This document shows positions 1 through 8,697 of a stretch of DNA of 64,000 nucleotides, piece by piece. Position 1 is the stretch's first letter. Each line of letters opens with the position of its first letter. The DNA lies in NCBI GenBank assembly GCA_004292755.1, contig RDXE01000025.1, forward strand, positions 186,001 to 250,000, given 5' to 3'. The stretch comes from Alphaproteobacteria bacterium. Its GTDB lineage: Bacteria; Pseudomonadota; Alphaproteobacteria; Elsterales; Elsteraceae. The position numbers and the translations under genes were made by a program. The notes under the pieces are model-generated. The model searched no databases. It was given only the letters and a program-made list of their open reading frames with translations, and was not told where the DNA came from.

Positions 1-2
1 GC

Positions 3-1457
3 TTGTTTGTGCGCACCAGCTACTTCTGGGACTTTGTGCAGGCAGACCGGTCATCGGCCGACCGTACCCGGCTAACCGATGCAGCCGTGGACCGCACCGG
101 ACGTGCCTTCTCCCTCCTCGACGCATATGCGTTCACGCGACTGGACCTGGGCGGCCTGCCGCTCGATCTGCGCATCGGTCAGCAGGTGCTGAGCTGGGGT
201 GAGAGCACCTTCATCCCCAACGGCATCAACATCATCAGCCCCTTTGACGTCGGCAAGCTGCGTCAGGCTGGGGCAGAGTTGAAGGAAGCCTTCCTGCCGG
301 TGCCGATGATCTCCGCCTCGCTTGGCTTGACGCCAAACCTGCGGGTGGAGGGCTTTTGGCAGGTGCGCCACCGCAACACCGAGTTGGAGCCTCTGGGCAC
401 GCCATTCTCCACCAACGATGTGTTGAGCCCAGGCGCCCAGACGGCGTTCCTGGCCTTTGGCCTGCCGCCCTCACGCGATACCCTGCCCTTCTCACCGGGC
501 ACCGCGATTGCCCGCGACCCGGACCGCGACGCCAAGCACGCCAATCAATTCGGTGTGGCCGCGCGGTTGCTGGTGCCCGCCCTGAACGACACCGAGTTCG
601 GCGTCTATTTCATCAATTACAACAGCCGCGCGCCGATTCTGTCCGCACGCACGGGCTCGTGGACCAATCCGTTGACCAGTCAGGTGCAGCTGGTCGGCTC
701 GTCGCGCTACTTCGCTGAGTATCCGAATGACATCCAGCTGTATGGCGGCAGCTTCAACACCAGCCTGCCCGGTGGCATCTCGCTGCAGGGTGAAATCGCC
801 TACCGCACCGGCCAGCCGCTCCAGATCGATGATTCAGAGATGCTGTTCTCGGCCCTGTCGTCTCTGCCTGGCACGGCAGGCGCTGCGTTCAGCCGGTCGC
901 AGCTGGGTCCGACTGGCCAGAATCGCGAGATCAGTGGCTTTCGGCGCCATGATGTGATCACAGCCCAGGCCACCGCGACGAAGGTGTTTTCCCAGGTGCT
1001 GGGCGCGGACCAATTGTCTGTGGTTGGCGAGGTTGGCTTCACCCAAGTGCGCGACATGCCCAGCAAAGGCGTGCTGCGGTACGAGGGGCCGGGAGCCAAC
1101 ACATCGGGCAATCCCTTCTTCACCTCGGCCCGGCTGCAACCTGCCACCCAGGGTGATGGCTTTGCTGACGGCTTTTCCTGGGGTTATCGCCTGTCGGCCC
1201 GGCTGGATTACTCTAACGCCATCGGGCCGATTGCCGTCTCCCCCAGCGCATCCTTCGCCCATGATGTCAGCGGCACAACACCCCTGCCGCTTGGCACCTT
1301 CGTTGACGGGCGCATGGCGGCCACCGTCGGTGTCAGCTTCAACTATTTGAGCCGCTACACGCTTGACCTCAGCTACACCCGCTTCTGGGGTGCAGGCGAC
1401 AAGAACCTGTTGAGCGACCGCGACTTTGTCGCCGCGGTCGGTCGTTTCTCGTTCTAG
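3..1457 (+). CDS. DUF1302 family outer-membrane protein (5' partial)
   Basis: At least 484 residues, open to the window edge; the codon at base 3 is TTG and no signal peptide is present, so the true start is probably upstream. The sequence is rich in short amphipathic stretches and Gly/Ser/Asn turns, and ends in F-S-F with a terminal aromatic residue as expected of an outer-membrane beta-barrel. The stretch WGESTFIPNGIN is characteristic of DUF1302 proteins. These are commonly encoded directly before a DUF1329 gene, as here (18 bp gap), next to an RND exporter. I infer an outer-membrane component of a lipid or hydrophobic-compound transport system; the substrate cannot be read from the sequence. 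Family assignment is firm, function is not. Confidence 0.85.
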   Translation: MFVRTSYFWDFVQADRSSADRTRLTDAAVDRTGRAFSLLDAYAFTRLDLGGLPLDLRIGQQVLSWGESTFIPNGINIISPFDVGKLRQAGAELKEAFLPVPMISASLGLTPNLRVEGFWQVRHRNTELEPLGTPFSTNDVLSPGAQTAFLAFGLPPSRDTLPFSPGTAIARDPDRDAKHANQFGVAARLLVPALNDTEFGVYFINYNSRAPILSARTGSWTNPLTSQVQLVGSSRYFAEYPNDIQLYGGSFNTSLPGGISLQGEIAYRTGQPLQIDDSEMLFSALSSLPGTAGAAFSRSQLGPTGQNREISGFRRHDVITAQATATKVFSQVLGADQLSVVGEVGFTQVRDMPSKGVLRYEGPGANTSGNPFFTSARLQPATQGDGFADGFSWGYRLSARLDYSNAIGPIAVSPSASFAHDVSGTTPLPLGTFVDGRMAATVGVSFNYLSRYTLDLSYTRFWGAGDKNLLSDRDFVAAVGRFSF

Positions 1458-1474
1458 ATCGGGGAGGACTGACC

Positions 1475-2818
1475 ATGCGCCTTGCTCTCGCTGCTTTGCT
1501 GGCCTTGGTGCCACAAGCCGTCATCGCTCCCTCCGGCGCCGCTGATCCTCGGCTGTCGGGGGAATTGACCCCGATAGGGGCCATTCGCGCCGCCAGTGCC
1601 GATGGCCGCATTCCCGCCTGGGACGGCGGAATAAAGACCCCACCAGCAGGCTTCCGCCAGGGTCAACACCATCCAGATCCGTTCGCGTCAGACCGGCCGC
1701 TGGTGGAGATCACCGCCGCCAACGCGGCGCAATTCGCCAACCAACTGCCCGCTGGTCTGCAGGCGATGCTGCGGACCTATCCGCAAAGCTACAAGCTGGT
1801 GGTCTATCCGACCCGTCGCTCCGCAGCCTTTCCCGAGCACGTCTATCAAGCGACGATCGCAAATGCCGGGCGCGCGCGGCTAACCCCCGACGGCAATGGC
1901 GTCGATGGCGCGGCCATTGGGGTGCCGTTCCCCATTCCAGAAAACGGCTTGCAGGCCATCTGGAACCATCTTCTGCGCTACCGCGGCGAAACCCTGCGGC
2001 GGGTCAATGGGCAAGCAGCGGTCACCCGTGGCGGTGACTGGACGATGGTGCGCCTGGAAGAGACCGCTCTGTTCCCCTACAGCCTCCGCAGCGCCACGCC
2101 TGCCACCATCAACAATCAATTGGCGATGTTCCTCCAGGCAGTGACTGCGCCAGCACGCCTCGCGGGTGAAATCCTGCTGGTGCATGACCCCGTCAACCAA
2201 GTGGTGGAGCAGCGCAGCGCCTGGACATACAACCCCGGCCAGCGCCGCGTGCGCCGTGCCCCGAACGTCGCCTATGACAATCCTGGCACCGCCTCCGACG
2301 GGCTGCGCACCACCGACCAGTTCGACATGTTCACCGGGGCGCCGGATCGGTATGAGTGGACCCTGGTTGGTCGGCGCGAGATGATCGTGCCTTACAACGC
2401 CTATGGTCTGCACAAAGCTGGTCTTGCACCAGAGCAAATGCTGCGCCCAGGCCACATCAATCAGGAGCTTGCGCGCTATGAACTGCGCCGGGTTTGGGTG
2501 GTGGAGGCAAAGTTGAAGCCAGACCAGCGGCATATCTACAGCCGCCGGACCTTCTACATTGATGAGGACAGCTGGCAAATTCTGGTGGCGGATCAGTATG
2601 ACAGCCGCGGAGAGCTGTGGCGGGTGTCCGAGGCCCATCCAGTGGTTTATTACGATGTGCCGTTGTTGTGGACCACGCTGGAGACCTTCTACGACCTCCA
2701 GTCCGGGCGCTATCTGGCCCTGGGCATCGACAACACCGATCCCGCCTGGGATTTCCGCATCGAACTGACCCCGGCGGACTTTACACCCGACGCCCTGCGT
2801 CGGCTTGGAACGCGCTGA
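1475..2818 (+). CDS. DUF1329 family secreted protein
   Basis: 447 residues. A Sec signal peptide covers roughly residues 1-23 (MRLALAALLALVPQAVIAP, then Ala-Ala before Asp). The mature part fits the DUF1329 family (often annotated as outer membrane lipoprotein-sorting protein): an early LTPIGAIRAASADGRIPAWDGG stretch (split: LTPIGA, then AGRIPAW-like segment), and later a conserved NPGQRRVRRAPNVAYD motif. No Cys lipobox is visible, so it is probably a soluble periplasmic or outer-membrane-associated protein. A GGGGAGG-like Shine-Dalgarno (ggggagga) lies 8 bp before the ATG. It sits between a DUF1302 barrel and a YCF48-like protein, in the usual DUF1302-DUF1329 pairing. Lipid binding by a LolA/LolB-like fold is plausible but inferred. 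Confidence 0.85.
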   Translation: MRLALAALLALVPQAVIAPSGAADPRLSGELTPIGAIRAASADGRIPAWDGGIKTPPAGFRQGQHHPDPFASDRPLVEITAANAAQFANQLPAGLQAMLRTYPQSYKLVVYPTRRSAAFPEHVYQATIANAGRARLTPDGNGVDGAAIGVPFPIPENGLQAIWNHLLRYRGETLRRVNGQAAVTRGGDWTMVRLEETALFPYSLRSATPATINNQLAMFLQAVTAPARLAGEILLVHDPVNQVVEQRSAWTYNPGQRRVRRAPNVAYDNPGTASDGLRTTDQFDMFTGAPDRYEWTLVGRREMIVPYNAYGLHKAGLAPEQMLRPGHINQELARYELRRVWVVEAKLKPDQRHIYSRRTFYIDEDSWQILVADQYDSRGELWRVSEAHPVVYYDVPLLWTTLETFYDLQSGRYLALGIDNTDPAWDFRIELTPADFTPDALRRLGTR

Positions 2819-2830
2819 GTGAGCCGCTGA

Positions 2831-3733
2831 ATGCGCCATCACCAGCCCGTTGCTCGGCGGGCTGTGATGGCGGGCGTCGCTGCCAGCCTCGCCTGTAGTC
2901 ACCGCCCGATCGCTGCCACCACACCGCAGCCACCATCTGGCCTGCCCCGTGGCTTGTTCCTGGATATCCGGTGGACGGGATCAGTCTGGCTGGCAGTGGG
3001 CGAAGCGGGACGGATCGCCCGCTCAGACACGGGGGAGACGTGGCAACTCCTCCAGACACCAACCACAGCCACGCTGACCAGCCTGCTGGTTGGGCGTGGT
3101 CAGGACGTCTGGTGTGTTGGCCACCTCGGCACCATCCTGGCCAGCAGCGATGGAGGTCAGCGCTGGCGGCTGGAGCATCAGGATCGCGAGATGATCCTGC
3201 TGTCCATCACCCTGACCGAGGCGGGTCCCCTTGCCGTTGGTGCGTATGGAAGTGCCCTTCAGCACACAGGCACGCGCTGGCAGCGCATCGCCATTGATGA
3301 CGAGGACTTGCACTGGAACGCTGCGCTTAGCATCAACGGTCAAACATGGCTTGCCGGGGAAGGCGGGCGGATTGTCCGTGGTCAGCCAGGGAACTGGCAG
3401 CTGCTGACCGAGGGGGGCGGTTCCTTCTTTACGCTCGCACCCACCGCAACCGGGGTCATCGCTGGTGGGCTTGGCGGACGACTGATCGCGGTCGATGCCG
3501 ATGGTCGCGTCACGCCCATTCCGGCAGGATCGTTGACATGGCAGGGAGCCAATGTGGACAGCAACGGGCGAGTGGTCCTTGTTGGCCTCGGCGGGGCTGT
3601 GGCCACGCTGGCCGCTGGGCATCTGCGCCTTGCCAACCGGGCTGACCGCATGGCGTTGGCTGGCTTGGCCTCAGGTCCGAGGGGTGTGTTTGCCGTGGGG
3701 GAGGCGGGCATCGTGCCGCTCCGGCTGCCGTGA
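2831..3733 (+). CDS. YCF48-like beta-propeller protein
   Basis: 300 residues. The N-terminus has an RR pair followed by a hydrophobic stretch (ARRAVMAGVAASLAC), so export by Sec or Tat is likely. After it come repeated units of about 40 residues with W-x-A-V-G-E-x-G-x-I and G-T-I-L-A-S-x-D-G-G-x-x-W patterns, typical of the YCF48/HCF136 (photosystem II stability factor-like) propeller fold. In non-photosynthetic bacteria such proteins occur beside RND exporters with DUF1302/DUF1329 genes, which is the arrangement here. The stop codon overlaps the GTG start of the exporter gene (GTGA), so the two are translationally coupled. I infer a periplasmic scaffold or partner of the exporter. Confidence 0.8.
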   Translation: MRHHQPVARRAVMAGVAASLACSHRPIAATTPQPPSGLPRGLFLDIRWTGSVWLAVGEAGRIARSDTGETWQLLQTPTTATLTSLLVGRGQDVWCVGHLGTILASSDGGQRWRLEHQDREMILLSITLTEAGPLAVGAYGSALQHTGTRWQRIAIDDEDLHWNAALSINGQTWLAGEGGRIVRGQPGNWQLLTEGGGSFFTLAPTATGVIAGGLGGRLIAVDADGRVTPIPAGSLTWQGANVDSNGRVVLVGLGGAVATLAAGHLRLANRADRMALAGLASGPRGVFAVGEAGIVPLRLP

Positions 3734-6087
3734 CGGGATGGGTGCAACCCCTGGCGGACACCATCGTGCGCCTGCGTGCCTCGATCGTACTGGCTATGCT
3801 GGTGGCAACGGCGCTGCTGGGCTGGCAGGCCGCCCGGCTGCAGGTGGATGCCGGGTTTCAGAAGTTCCTGCCGCTGTCTCACCCCTACATGGCAACCTTC
3901 CTTGCCCATCAGGAGGAGTTTGGTGGCGCGAACCGCGTGCTGGTGGTTTTGCGCGCGCGGGAGGGGGACATCTTCACCGCCCCCTTCCTCGACACGCTGG
4001 CCCGCGCCACCGATGCCGCGTACCGCCTGCCGGGGATCGATCGAGCACGGGTCACCTCGTTGTTCACCCCCAATGTCCGCTTCATTGACATCGTCGAGGA
4101 CGGGTTTGTTGGCGGTAACGTGATCCCCAGTGACTTCCGTCCGACACCGGACGGCTTGGCGCGGGTGCGGGAGAACACGCTGAAATCCGGACAAGTGGGC
4201 CGACTGGTTGCAACGGACTTCTCAGCCGCTGCGATCAGCCTACAGCTCCTGGACCGGGACCCCAGGACCGGTCACCGACTGGACACCCTCGCCATCGCCC
4301 GCGCGCTCGAGACGGAGCTGCGCCAACCCTTCACCACGGCAACCACAGAGGTTCACATCCTTGGCTTCGCCAAGTTGGCTGGCGACATTGCCGATGGGGC
4401 GACCGGTGTCCTTGGATTTTTTGCGGTCTCCTTGGTGCTCACTGCAGGCTTGGTGTTCCTTTATGCACGCTCGATCGCGCTGACGGTGGTGCCGCTCCTG
4501 TGTTCCGGCGTAGCGGTGGTGTGGATGCTGGGCGGGTTGACGCTGCTGAACTTCGGGCTTGATCCGATGTCGATCCTGCTGCCGTTCCTGGTGTTTGCGA
4601 TTGGCGTCAGCCACGCCGTGCAGGTGATCAACCGGTTGATTGCTGAACGTTTGGCGGGTTCCCCGCCACAGGTCGCAGCGGCCAATACCCTCGCGCGCTT
4701 GTTGGTGCCGGGCAGTGTGGCGCTGGCAACCGACACCGCGGGCTTCTTGACCCTGTTGGTGATCGACATCCCGATCATTCAGGAATTGGCGGTTGCCGCC
4801 TCCCTTGGTGTGGCGGCGATCTTGTTGACCAACCTTCTGCTGTTGCCCCTGGTGGTGAGTTACTTGCCGGACAGTGGGCGCTGGCGGCACGGCTTGGCGG
4901 CTGCAACCCATCGTGTCGGCTGGTTCTGGGATCGCCTTGCCGCCGTGGTGCGCCCGCGTGCCGCCCTCACCATCGTCACCGCGGCTCTTGCCCTGCTTGT
5001 TTGGGGCTGGGTGATGCAAGCCGACCTGCGCATCGGCGACAGTGCGCCCGGCGCGCCCGAACTGCGTGCCAACAGCCGCTACAACCAGGACGTCGCCGAG
5101 ATCACCCGCCGCTTTGCCATCGGCGTCGACGTGTTGACAGTGATTGTGGAGACCGTACCCAACGCCTGCGTCGACCCGCTGGTGATGGCGACCATCGACC
5201 GGTTTCAGCTGGCGCTGGCAGAGACGGCAGGCGTGCAGTCCACAGCCTCGCTCACCCAGGCCGCAAAGCTGATCAATGCCGGTTGGAACGAGGGGGCCCT
5301 GAAGTGGCGCACCCTGCCCGCTGATCCGCGGGTGCTGGTGCGCGCGGTCACGCCGATTGAAACCGCCAGCGGTTTGTTGAACGCCGATTGCTCGGTGATG
5401 CCAATCCTGGCGTTCATGACCGACCACAAGGCCGACACCATCAACCATGTGGTCGCCACCGTGGAGATGTTGCAGCGCGAGTTGGACCGCGACGGGCTGC
5501 GCTTTCGCCTCGCCACTGGGAATGTTGGCGTGATGGCCGCCACCAACGAAGCCGTCAGCGATGCCCAACTGCCGATGCTGGCCGCGATCTATGCGGTGAT
5601 CGCCGTGCTGTGCCTTGCGATGTTCCGCTCCCTCACCGCCACAGTGTGCATCATCCTGCCGTTGATGCTGGTGTCCGTGTTGTGCAACGCCACCATGGCG
5701 CTGTTGGGTATCGGGTTGAAGGTGGCAACCCTGCCTGTGGCGGCCCTGGGCGTTGGCATTGGCGTGGATTATGGCATCTACACCTTCTCCACGCTTCTGC
5801 AGCACCTGCGCGCGGGCGTGCCATTCGCCCAAGCCTATCGCCAAAGCCTTGAGGAGACCGGTGCTGCAGTGTTGTTCACTGGCGTGACCCTGTCCTTGGG
5901 GGTTGCGACGTGGGTTGCTTCAGCCTTGAAGTTCCAGGCCGATCTTGGCCTGTTGCTGGCGTTCATGTTCCTGGTCAACATGGCGGGGGCGTTGTTTCTG
6001 GCCCCAGCCTTGGCCGCGTGTGTGTGGGGTCGAGGTGCCAGAGCCACACCAGCCAAATCACACCAGACGGAGACGCGGGCCCCATGA
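3730..6087 (+). CDS. RND superfamily exporter (MMPL domain)
   Basis: 785 residues. Each half has one leading membrane helix, a large periplasmic loop and a cluster of about five membrane helices (around residues 15-35, 205-380, 405-425 and 615-770). This is the MMPL/sterol-sensing-like layout of single-subunit RND exporters such as the hopanoid and lipid exporters. The segments LGVGIGVDYGIY and FAIGVSHAVQVINR carry the polar residues expected in the proton-relay helices. The start is GTG at 3730, overlapping the preceding stop; its own stop overlaps the start of the cupin gene (ATGA). Context with DUF1302, DUF1329 and YCF48-like proteins suggests transport of a hydrophobic molecule between inner and outer membrane. 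The substrate is unknown. Confidence 0.85.
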   Translation: MTGWVQPLADTIVRLRASIVLAMLVATALLGWQAARLQVDAGFQKFLPLSHPYMATFLAHQEEFGGANRVLVVLRAREGDIFTAPFLDTLARATDAAYRLPGIDRARVTSLFTPNVRFIDIVEDGFVGGNVIPSDFRPTPDGLARVRENTLKSGQVGRLVATDFSAAAISLQLLDRDPRTGHRLDTLAIARALETELRQPFTTATTEVHILGFAKLAGDIADGATGVLGFFAVSLVLTAGLVFLYARSIALTVVPLLCSGVAVVWMLGGLTLLNFGLDPMSILLPFLVFAIGVSHAVQVINRLIAERLAGSPPQVAAANTLARLLVPGSVALATDTAGFLTLLVIDIPIIQELAVAASLGVAAILLTNLLLLPLVVSYLPDSGRWRHGLAAATHRVGWFWDRLAAVVRPRAALTIVTAALALLVWGWVMQADLRIGDSAPGAPELRANSRYNQDVAEITRRFAIGVDVLTVIVETVPNACVDPLVMATIDRFQLALAETAGVQSTASLTQAAKLINAGWNEGALKWRTLPADPRVLVRAVTPIETASGLLNADCSVMPILAFMTDHKADTINHVVATVEMLQRELDRDGLRFRLATGNVGVMAATNEAVSDAQLPMLAAIYAVIAVLCLAMFRSLTATVCIILPLMLVSVLCNATMALLGIGLKVATLPVAALGVGIGVDYGIYTFSTLLQHLRAGVPFAQAYRQSLEETGAAVLFTGVTLSLGVATWVASALKFQADLGLLLAFMFLVNMAGALFLAPALAACVWGRGARATPAKSHQTETRAP

Positions 6088-6506
6088 CCACAGCTTCCCC
6101 CAGCCCACCCGTCGGCTTCAGCCTGCGCCACGCCAGCGATGGCTTTCAGCGCGACGGATTGCGCCCGTTCTATGAGTATCGCGACCTCGGCATCGCCGCA
6201 GCGACTGGGGGCCGCGCCATGGCCCATGTGATCCGAGCGATCCCCGGCCAGCACGCCACTGCCCCGGCCCATCGCCACGCGCTGAAGGTACAGATCGTCT
6301 ATGTTCTGAAGGGCTGGGCGCGGTTTTGGTACGAGGGCGTGGGCGAGGTGCTGCTGGAAGCGGGGTCTTGCGTGCATCAACCGCCCGGCATTGTGCACAA
6401 GGAGGTGGGCCACTCCGACGATTTGGAGATGCTGGAAATTACAGTACCAGCCGAGTTCGCCACCACCATCGCAGCCCCCAACGGGGCCCCGCCAGCGGAC
6501 GCATGA
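6084..6506 (+). CDS. Cupin-domain protein
   Basis: 140 residues, starting at ATG 6084 inside the stop of the exporter gene. A single cupin fold is visible: motif 1 contains H-A-T-A-P-A-H-R-H followed by V-Q-I-V-Y-V-L-K-G, and motif 2 contains P-P-G-I-V-H. The three His residues could bind a metal, and Gln stands where many cupins have the Glu ligand. No signal peptide, so cytoplasmic. Coupling to the exporter operon by a 4-bp overlap suggests it works on or senses a molecule handled by that system, but the reaction cannot be predicted. Cupins of this size include small isomerases, dioxygenases and sugar- or ligand-binding proteins. Confidence 0.75.
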   Translation: MTTASPSPPVGFSLRHASDGFQRDGLRPFYEYRDLGIAAATGGRAMAHVIRAIPGQHATAPAHRHALKVQIVYVLKGWARFWYEGVGEVLLEAGSCVHQPPGIVHKEVGHSDDLEMLEITVPAEFATTIAAPNGAPPADA

Positions 6507-6787
6507 CCCCGTTCCGCTTCCCCGGTGAGCCCGCATGGGACGAGGCGCGCGACGCCATCGCCTTCCCGATCCAACTGGGCGAGTACGAAGCCACCGTGTT
6601 CATCCCGCGCCGGGAGTTCCGTTCCCTCCTCGGTCGTCTGCCCACCCCGGAAGAAGCCGTTGGCTTAGTCGCCAGCGACCCCACCCGCTTCGAGCGCGCA
6701 GCCGAGCACCGAGTCCTCGCCCGCCTGCTCGACGAAGACGCCAACATCACCCTGACCGGCCGCGAACTCCGCGCGACGGAGGGGTGA
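6503..6787 (+). CDS. DUF1488-like small protein
   Basis: 94 residues, starting at ATG 6503 in an ATGA overlap with the cupin stop. It resembles the DUF1488 family: an N-terminal F-P-x-x-x-x-W-D motif, then an alternating hydrophobic strand (D-A-I-A-F-P-I-Q-L) and a short helix beginning F-I-P-R-R-E-F. It is charged and has no export signal, so cytoplasmic. It is the last gene of the six-gene run and faces the convergent MarR gene. Function of the family is unknown; the assignment rests on a short motif. Confidence 0.6.
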   Translation: MTPFRFPGEPAWDEARDAIAFPIQLGEYEATVFIPRREFRSLLGRLPTPEEAVGLVASDPTRFERAAEHRVLARLLDEDANITLTGRELRATEG

Positions 6788-6974
6788 GGGCTCAGCCAGC
6801 GCGAGCCGTAGCGCATTGGCGAAAGCGGCGACGGATTGCAGTGGGGTGACCTCGGCGAGGATATCTCCATCGCTGGGTTGCTCGCCGATCACGGCAACCG
6901 ATCCCGAGCCAATCTGTCAGCTGCCGAGAGTGACGGGCTGCCACCATTTGGCGTCGCGCTAGGATAGCGCCGCC
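6788..6974. other. Convergent intergenic region with a short hairpin
   Basis: This stretch lies between the end of the DUF1488-like gene and the end of the marR-family gene. Its only clear structure is GCGCTA-GGA-TAGCGC at 6956-6970, five bases beyond the marR stop. It could act as a weak terminator for either strand but has no U-tract. I see no credible gene here. Confidence 0.35.
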
Positions 6975-7424
6975 CTACCGCCGCGCGTCCAGGGCTTTGC
7001 GCAGGCGGGACAGCGGCTCGAGGAGGGTGCGAATCTCTGCCTCGCTTAACACTGTCCCAAGGTCGGCAAAGGCGGGGGCGAGGGAGGCGACGGCGGCGGT
7101 GCGGCGGGCGCGGCCGGCGTCGGTCAACCAGACCCGCTTGCCGCGGCCATCGACATCATCGGGGGTGATGGTGATCAGGCCGCGCTCCTCCAGGCGGTGC
7201 ATGGTGTTGGTGATCGCCCCCTTGGTCACCTGGAAGGCACGGGCCAAGGCGACGGGGCTTTTGCCGTCGCCAAGGCGCATGAGGTGATTCAACAGAATGA
7301 AATGCGCAAGCTTCAGGCCGTCCTCTTGGGCGGCCTCGAAGCGGGTGCGTGCCAGTTGTTCGATGATGCCGATTTCATTCAGCAGCGTGAACAACAGTGG
7401 GTCAGATGGGGTGTCGGTGGTCAC
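6975..7424 (-). CDS. MarR-family transcriptional regulator
   Basis: 149 residues, starting at a GTG whose bases overlap the stop of the upstream nitroreductase-like gene (GTGA). A winged-helix core is readable: the recognition region FQVTKGAITNTMHRLEERGL (residues about 64-83), followed by a wing with D-D-V-D-G-R-G-K-R-V-W-L-T-D-A-G, which carries the D-x-R signature of MarR proteins. The longer reading frame upstream is only the other-frame shadow of the nitroreductase-like gene. Overlap with that gene, and a doubled palindrome upstream of it, suggest an autoregulated operon responding to a small aromatic or oxidising compound (inference). Confidence 0.88.
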   Translation of the reverse strand: MTTDTPSDPLLFTLLNEIGIIEQLARTRFEAAQEDGLKLAHFILLNHLMRLGDGKSPVALARAFQVTKGAITNTMHRLEERGLITITPDDVDGRGKRVWLTDAGRARRTAAVASLAPAFADLGTVLSEAEIRTLLEPLSRLRKALDARR

Positions 7425-8587
7425 ACCCCGAGGATACGCGATCCGGCAGGCCAACGGGGAGTCGGCTGTGCCACAGCACCAGCAGGCAAGCGGCCGATGC
7501 GCGCGAGCATCTGCACCCGCGCCGGGGCAGTGGCACCCAGCCGCGTGTGGGCGGCAAGATAGGGCTCCGCCATGGCTGGAAACTCCTGCAAGGCTTGGCT
7601 GACTGGGTGGATCGCAAGGCCCGCAGCCGTCGCAGCCAAATTCAGGCGCAGCCAGTCGCGCCCAGCGGTCAACGCCTCGCGCAGTGAGCCTGCGGGCGTG
7701 AGCACCGCCAAATAGGCAGGTGTCGCCGCCAGCATTGCGCGATACCGGTCCACCATCGCGCGGTAGGCGGGATGGGCGGGCTCGCTGAAGCCAGCACGGG
7801 TCAACACGCCATTTGCCACCAGTTCGTCGAGGCCGGGTCCCCACACGCTCACTCCGTCAGGGCGGCTGGTCACCTCCGCCCGACCGAGACGCATCAAGGC
7901 GATGGTCTCGCCATGGGCAGCCGGGTCACCGGCTTCAATCTGCCACGCCCACCAGGTCAACTCCCGCCATGCCGTCACCTCGGCGGGGTCGAGGATCGTG
8001 ACCACGCGGGTGCCGTGGCGGGCAGCACTGGCAACGGAGTGCAGTTCAGCGGCAGTGGGCGGACGCGCAAGGTCGAATGGCAGCTTGGCGCTGCGCCGGT
8101 TGGGGGCAGCCGCGAACAGCGGATCGGCCTGCCCTGCCCCACCCGCCGCAAGGGAGAGGCGCGCGACGGGTCGCTGGTCAAGCCGTCCCTCCGGCACTCC
8201 AGCCGGGAACGGCTCCACCACCACCGCGCGCCCTTCGGCTGCTGCGGCGAGGCAGAACAACTCGACAGCCGCCCCAAGGCCAATGGTGATCTGGCGATCC
8301 AGCGGATCGGTGACTGGCAGGCGGCGGTCGAGGTCCGCGAACAGCAGCGCCTCGTCGCTGCCAATCAACTCCAACATCCAGGGTTGACGATTGTGCGGAT
8401 TGGGCGCCAGCACGGCCCAACTGAACGCCCGCACGCGCCAGTCCGGATGACGATTGGCGGGAGCCTCAGCCCAAGCCGCACGCGGGTCGCGACGCTCCAC
8501 TGCCAGCGCGGGGCGACCTGCGGCCAACACCCCTTCCACCAGCACCAGCCCAGCAGCGGCAGCAAACACAGTTCGACGGGTCACCAT
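7421..8587 (-). CDS. Nitroreductase-fold protein with N-terminal export-like signal
   Basis: 388 residues. The N-terminus MVTRRTVFAAAAGLVLVEG has twin arginines and a hydrophobic core, so Tat export is possible. The body shows nitroreductase (Acg-like FMN-binding) features: A-P-N-P-H-N-R-Q-P-W near residue 60, an FMN-phosphate-type R-R-S-A-K motif in the middle and a two-domain length, about twice that of classic NfsB enzymes. It is the first gene of the operon with marR, preceded by AGGAGCTGACC before ATG. Likely role: FMN-dependent redox protein acting on nitro- or quinone-type compounds, or an FMN-storage-like Acg protein; the substrate is not evident. Confidence 0.75.
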   Translation of the reverse strand: MVTRRTVFAAAAGLVLVEGVLAAGRPALAVERRDPRAAWAEAPANRHPDWRVRAFSWAVLAPNPHNRQPWMLELIGSDEALLFADLDRRLPVTDPLDRQITIGLGAAVELFCLAAAAEGRAVVVEPFPAGVPEGRLDQRPVARLSLAAGGAGQADPLFAAAPNRRSAKLPFDLARPPTAAELHSVASAARHGTRVVTILDPAEVTAWRELTWWAWQIEAGDPAAHGETIALMRLGRAEVTSRPDGVSVWGPGLDELVANGVLTRAGFSEPAHPAYRAMVDRYRAMLAATPAYLAVLTPAGSLREALTAGRDWLRLNLAATAAGLAIHPVSQALQEFPAMAEPYLAAHTRLGATAPARVQMLARIGRLPAGAVAQPTPRWPAGSRILGV

Positions 8588-8598
8588 GGTCAGCTCCT

Positions 8599-8646
8599 AT
8601 CGTTTAACGCTGAACCACAATGTGGTATAGCGTTGAACGATGTCAA
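8599..8646 (-). promoter_or_regulatory. Doubled palindromic operator and -35 box of the nitroreductase-marR operon
   Basis: Two copies of the palindrome CGTTNAACG lie at 8601-8609 and 8631-8639, their centres 30 bp apart. They are themselves arms of a larger inverted repeat (8599-8611 against 8629-8641, 12 of 13 positions matching). Between them sits ACCACA-A-TGTGGT (8614-8626). On the minus strand a perfect TTGACA (-35) occupies 8646-8641, next to one copy, and the operator fills the space to the start codon at 8587. MarR dimers bind palindromes of this size; I infer repression by the operon's own MarR protein. Confidence 0.6.
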
Positions 8647-8697
8647 GCGGCCAAACGGGAGGCATCGCCCCCCGTCGATGTCCGGTCAGCCTCTTGC

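Noticed and set aside
4240-5844. 534-residue open frame on the minus strand
   Set aside because: It lies antisense to the RND exporter; its His/Gln/Arg-rich composition is that of a shadow frame in GC-rich DNA and it matches no family.
6665-6892. Small minus-strand gene or pseudogene overlapping the DUF1488-like gene
   Set aside because: No ribosome binding site and half of it is antisense to a coupled gene; no recognisable motif.
7424-7844. Longer version of the MarR protein starting at 7844
   Set aside because: The extra 140 residues are the other-frame shadow of the nitroreductase-like gene; the GTG at 7424 overlaps its stop and begins the family N-terminus.
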